Assembly (NCBI GenBank): GCA_964529325.1
Contig: CAZGWH010000016.1
Location: forward strand, 1 to 37,316
Reading direction: 5' to 3'
Length of the DNA: 37,316 nt
DNA from: GCA-2689995 sp964529325
GTDB taxonomy: Bacteria; Fidelibacterota; Marinisomatia; SCGC-AAA003-L08; GCA-2689995
Below, in pieces: positions 35,028 to 37,316 of this stretch. The notes below the pieces were generated by a model that made no database searches, had not been told where the DNA came from, and saw only the letters and a program-made list of their open reading frames with translations. The first letter of the stretch is position 1. The number at the start of each line of letters is the position of its first letter. The position numbers were made by a program, and so were the translations under genes.

Positions 35028-35540
35028 ATGAAAGACATTATCTCTATCATTATACAGCAAATTAAAGTAAAATCTCCAGACATATTTGCTTTTTTCACCA
35101 TTTTAATTATATTCTATTTGGGTGCAATTTTAGCAAAAAGAATCTTTAATAAATTAGCATTAAAAACCACCATTGAAAAATCAAAAATATTTCAATTATT
35201 TGGTTCAATTATTAAAACAGGATTAATCATTCTTGGCTTTATATCTGCATTTGGAACACTTGGTATAGATGTGTCTGGTATGGTTGCGGGTTTAGGCTTA
35301 ACTGGTTTTGCATTGGGTTTTGCACTAAAGGATGCATTGTCAAATTTACTCGCAGGGGTACTAATTCTTTTTTACCAACCGTTTAAATGTGGTGATGAAA
35401 TTGAAGTTGCAAAGTGTATTGGAAAAGTAATTAATATTGATTTACGATATACAACTCTTCAATCTAATGAATACCAATACCTCATTCCAAATTCAACTTG
35501 TTTTAAAAACTGGATTGCAATAAAAAACTCTTCTGATTAA
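35028..35540 (+). CDS. Minimal mechanosensitive channel, MscS family
   Basis: 170 aa, much shorter than E. coli MscS. Three membrane segments lie near residues 18-36, 55-76 and 82-112. The last is the pore helix with the Gly/Ala pattern (GMVAGLGLTGFALGFALKDALSNLLAGVLIL), followed by PFKCGDEIEV and the beta domain (IGKVINIDLRYTTLQSNEYQYLIPNS). It stops just after the beta domain, so the C-terminal alpha/beta vestibule and barrel are missing. The ending is clean and no downstream remnant is seen, so this looks like a natural short form rather than a broken gene. Role: release of solutes in osmotic downshock. Confidence 0.88.
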   Translation: MKDIISIIIQQIKVKSPDIFAFFTILIIFYLGAILAKRIFNKLALKTTIEKSKIFQLFGSIIKTGLIILGFISAFGTLGIDVSGMVAGLGLTGFALGFALKDALSNLLAGVLILFYQPFKCGDEIEVAKCIGKVINIDLRYTTLQSNEYQYLIPNSTCFKNWIAIKNSSD

Positions 35541-35544
35541 ATTT

Positions 35545-36897
35545 TTATAATGAAACTAATTTATCAGAGTTTTTTGATAAAATTCGTTTAAATGAGAATT
35601 TTACTTTTGCTTTTGCATTTAATCCACCAATTTCTAAAATAGGGTATGCGAGAAAATTAATAGGACCAGATTCGGGGCTAGGTTCAACAATTAAATCTCT
35701 CCCTCTACTAAATTCTATACGGTTTGCAGGATGATGTCCAAAATAATAAGTTGATAATGCAGAGCACTTATCCGCCTCGCTAATATCAATAGGCCACCAC
35801 ATCCCATCCGAATAAAATTCCGCCCAACAATGATAACCTCCAATACCTCCTTCGTTTCGTTCTGATGGAATTGAAGCTCCAATAGCAAACCGAGCAGGAA
35901 TATCTACCGCATGTGCTAATGCAATAAAATAGGAGTGAAAATCCGTACAATTGCCTGTGCGTGAGTCACATGCATATACTGCATCTCCCTTACCCCAGCC
36001 TTCACCATATTTTATATATTTCATATGTTCAATAGTGTGATCATACAATGCTCGTGCTTTTGCTAAACTTCCTAATTTTCCTTTTACCACATCTTGTGCA
36101 ATTTTATTAAAAGACTTATTCTTTGGCACTAATTGACTTGGTTGAAGAAACTTTGTTGAATTTTGCTCATTATCTTCATAAACATTTTTTTCAAGCCGAT
36201 CTACATAATATGAAATTTCAATAACTTTTTCACTATGTTCCGGGAGTAGATTTAAAAAAAATATCTTATTACCATGATCTGCTTCTTCTAATATAATTGG
36301 CTCTACAGGAGATTCTATATTTTTTATCGTTATAGTTTGATGTTGATCTGAAATGGGTAATGGAATCCACATTTTAGCTGGCTCATCAATTACAGGTAAT
36401 GTTGCCTTATAATAAAATTCAAATGAATCTTTCTCATTAATTACACCTAATAATTCTGAAGGTGCATTTTCTGATGATACACGATGCCAAGTTTTGTCAT
36501 CTTTTTGCTCCCATAAATAAAGAGGTTGACCATTTGTTTTATGAATTGTTGTTTCAGTTACATTCATTTTTCCTGGTTCACCTTCTAAGAAAAAATCTAC
36601 ATCATAAACAAACCCATCTGTACTTGCAAGATCAACACAGGCAAAATGTTCATTTGGTCCAAGGTTGGCTAAGTATTCCGTATGAACTTTTACTAATTTT
36701 AAACTTAATTCTTTATTTTCAAAATTTAGTTTAAAAAAACCATCTCCAAGCTTAGACATTTTTTCAATATGTTGTTCAATTCCAGCTTGAATATCTGCAG
36801 TTACTAAATTTGGGATTTTGTGATAAACATTTTCATTTGGACTACATCCCAATAATAGAAAACAAATACCAAAAAATTTGGGAAAAAATACTCGCAT
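35545..36897 (-). CDS. Transglutaminase-like lipoprotein
   Basis: About 450 aa from ATG 36897 (an in-frame TTG lies two codons up). Residues 1-18 are a lipoprotein signal (FFGICFLLLGC), so it is probably anchored in the outer or inner membrane facing the periplasm. A beta-rich N-terminal half (about 20-250) precedes the transglutaminase-like cysteine-protease core: catalytic Cys in GNCTDFHSYFIAL (about 318-330), His in GGYHCWAEFYSDG (about 355), and Asp in PIDISEADK (about 372). The family cleaves or cross-links peptides; substrate unknown. It lies 29 bases after the EHPS-repeat lipoprotein gene, probably in one transcript. Confidence 0.85.
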   Translation of the reverse strand: MRVFFPKFFGICFLLLGCSPNENVYHKIPNLVTADIQAGIEQHIEKMSKLGDGFFKLNFENKELSLKLVKVHTEYLANLGPNEHFACVDLASTDGFVYDVDFFLEGEPGKMNVTETTIHKTNGQPLYLWEQKDDKTWHRVSSENAPSELLGVINEKDSFEFYYKATLPVIDEPAKMWIPLPISDQHQTITIKNIESPVEPIILEEADHGNKIFFLNLLPEHSEKVIEISYYVDRLEKNVYEDNEQNSTKFLQPSQLVPKNKSFNKIAQDVVKGKLGSLAKARALYDHTIEHMKYIKYGEGWGKGDAVYACDSRTGNCTDFHSYFIALAHAVDIPARFAIGASIPSERNEGGIGGYHCWAEFYSDGMWWPIDISEADKCSALSTYYFGHHPANRIEFSRGRDLIVEPSPESGPINFLAYPILEIGGLNAKAKVKFSFKRILSKNSDKLVSL

Positions 36898-36926
36898 TTT
36901 CAACTTAAGAATACCTCTAATTTAAT

Positions 36927-37175
36927 TTATTCATTTCCAGAAGGATGTTCGCTAGAAGGGTGCTCACTTGATGGATGTTCATTTGAGTCATCACTATTTC
37001 CAGGATGTTCATGGTTATGAGAAGAATCATCATCGCTAGAATGATTATGTGAGGATGGATGTTCGCTTGTTGGGTGTTCATTTGAAGGTTTCTTTGCTCC
37101 ATTATTACAACCAACGCTAGTCATTGAAACTGAAATTATTCCCATTATGATTAGTATATTTTTAATTATTTTCAT
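36927..37175 (-). CDS. Small His-rich lipoprotein with EHPS repeats
   Basis: 82 aa. Signal and lipobox at residues 1-23 (IISVSMTSVGC). The mature part is entirely low-complexity: units NEHPTSEHPS, SHNH, SSDDDSSHNHEH, then tandem EHPSSEHPSSEHPS to the end. It holds about ten His and many acidic residues but no aromatic or hydrophobic core, so it should be disordered. Surface metal (Zn, Ni, Cu) binding is a reasonable guess from composition. It is the first gene of a two-gene unit with the transglutaminase-like lipoprotein. A second frame over the same repeat is also open but only because the DNA is repetitive. Confidence 0.75.
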   Translation of the reverse strand: MKIIKNILIIMGIISVSMTSVGCNNGAKKPSNEHPTSEHPSSHNHSSDDDSSHNHEHPGNSDDSNEHPSSEHPSSEHPSGNE

Positions 37176-37267
37176 TTTTAATTTTCTTTCTTTTTATTTA
37201 TAAAGTTAAACTAAGGTATATAAATTATACTTATAATTGATTAATTTTTTAGTAAAATAAATTTTAC

Positions 37268-37297
37268 CCAAAAAAGCCCTGTATTTCTACAGGGCTT
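37268..37297 (-). terminator. Intrinsic terminator of a minus-strand gene beyond the right edge
   Basis: Read on the minus strand, AAGCCCTGTA-GAAA-TACAGGGCTT is a perfect 10-base stem with a 4-base loop followed by six Ts. On the plus strand no T-run follows. It therefore ends transcription coming from a gene outside the window on the right, just upstream of the lipoprotein gene promoter region. Confidence 0.82.
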
Positions 37298-37316
37298 AAG
37301 GTGTGAGGTAGGGACT

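Noticed and set aside
36917..37114. Second open minus-strand frame over the EHPS lipoprotein gene
   Set aside because: Open only because the DNA is a short tandem repeat. The 36927-37175 frame has a signal peptide and lipobox; this one does not.
37298..37316. Possible RNA gene or tRNA fragment at the right edge
   Set aside because: Only 19 bases remain after the terminator; nothing can be identified.
1..37316. CRISPR arrays, insertion sequences, integrases, prophage or defence islands
   Set aside because: No regularly spaced repeats, transposase motifs, long terminal repeats or phage genes were found; the content reads as ordinary chromosome.

Overview
The window is about 37 kb of AT-rich, tightly packed bacterial chromosome (roughly 70% A+T by eye). 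Gene content points to a Gram-negative, FCB-type bacterium: an Omp85/BamA-like outer-membrane protein, a PorV/PorQ-like barrel, a complete RND efflux pump, lipoproteins, long TPR proteins and a Bacteroidetes-style periplasmic propeller/Y_Y_Y sensor. With the short intergenic gaps and overlapping stop codons, a streamlined marine lineage such as Marinimicrobia (SAR406/Neomarinimicrobiota) is my best guess. That is inference; no rRNA or tRNA gene is present to settle it.

Layout: (1) 135-1875, plus strand: two dipeptide-type ABC permeases. (2) 9138-1877, minus strand: a six-gene operon of dnaE, dtd, a stand-alone B12-binding subunit of methylmalonyl-CoA mutase, a propionyl-CoA carboxylase-type carboxyltransferase, a TPR protein and a methyltransferase. 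(3) 9139-9646: the only long gap, holding a near-perfect sigma70 promoter followed by an inverted repeat and a long leader. (4) 9647-11399: cysQ, msrA and a TerB-like gene. (5) 13759-11396, minus: an exported TPR protein of nearly 800 residues. (6) 13919-23508, plus: a nine-gene run from grxD and priA through a membrane gluzincin peptidase, an outer-membrane barrel, a DUF2231 membrane protein, an alpha/beta hydrolase, a glyoxalase II-like MBL enzyme and a small unknown, ending in an unusual one-component sensor. (7) A tiny duplicated protein with a strong ribosome site and its own terminator. (8) A BamA-like gene convergent with plsY and a DAK-DegV fatty-acid-binding protein. (9) A tetR-tolC-MFP-RND efflux operon with a clear operator. 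(10) A glycosyltransferase, a minimal MscS channel, and a transglutaminase-like lipoprotein gene preceded by a His-rich EHPS-repeat lipoprotein.

Most interesting points. First, the 964-residue protein at 20614-23508 joins a periplasmic propeller/Y_Y_Y sensor, through one membrane helix, to a cytoplasmic SARP-like DNA-binding plus BTAD domain, which would be a membrane-bound one-component regulator. Second, three genes (methyltransferase, carboxyltransferase, DegV) keep family-conserved N-terminal sequence upstream of their first ATG/GTG/TTG, with only ATT, ATC or ATA codons available there. Third, a 73-residue protein made of two copies of one motif has the strongest ribosome site in the window. 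No CRISPR array, transposon, integrase, tRNA or rRNA gene was seen.
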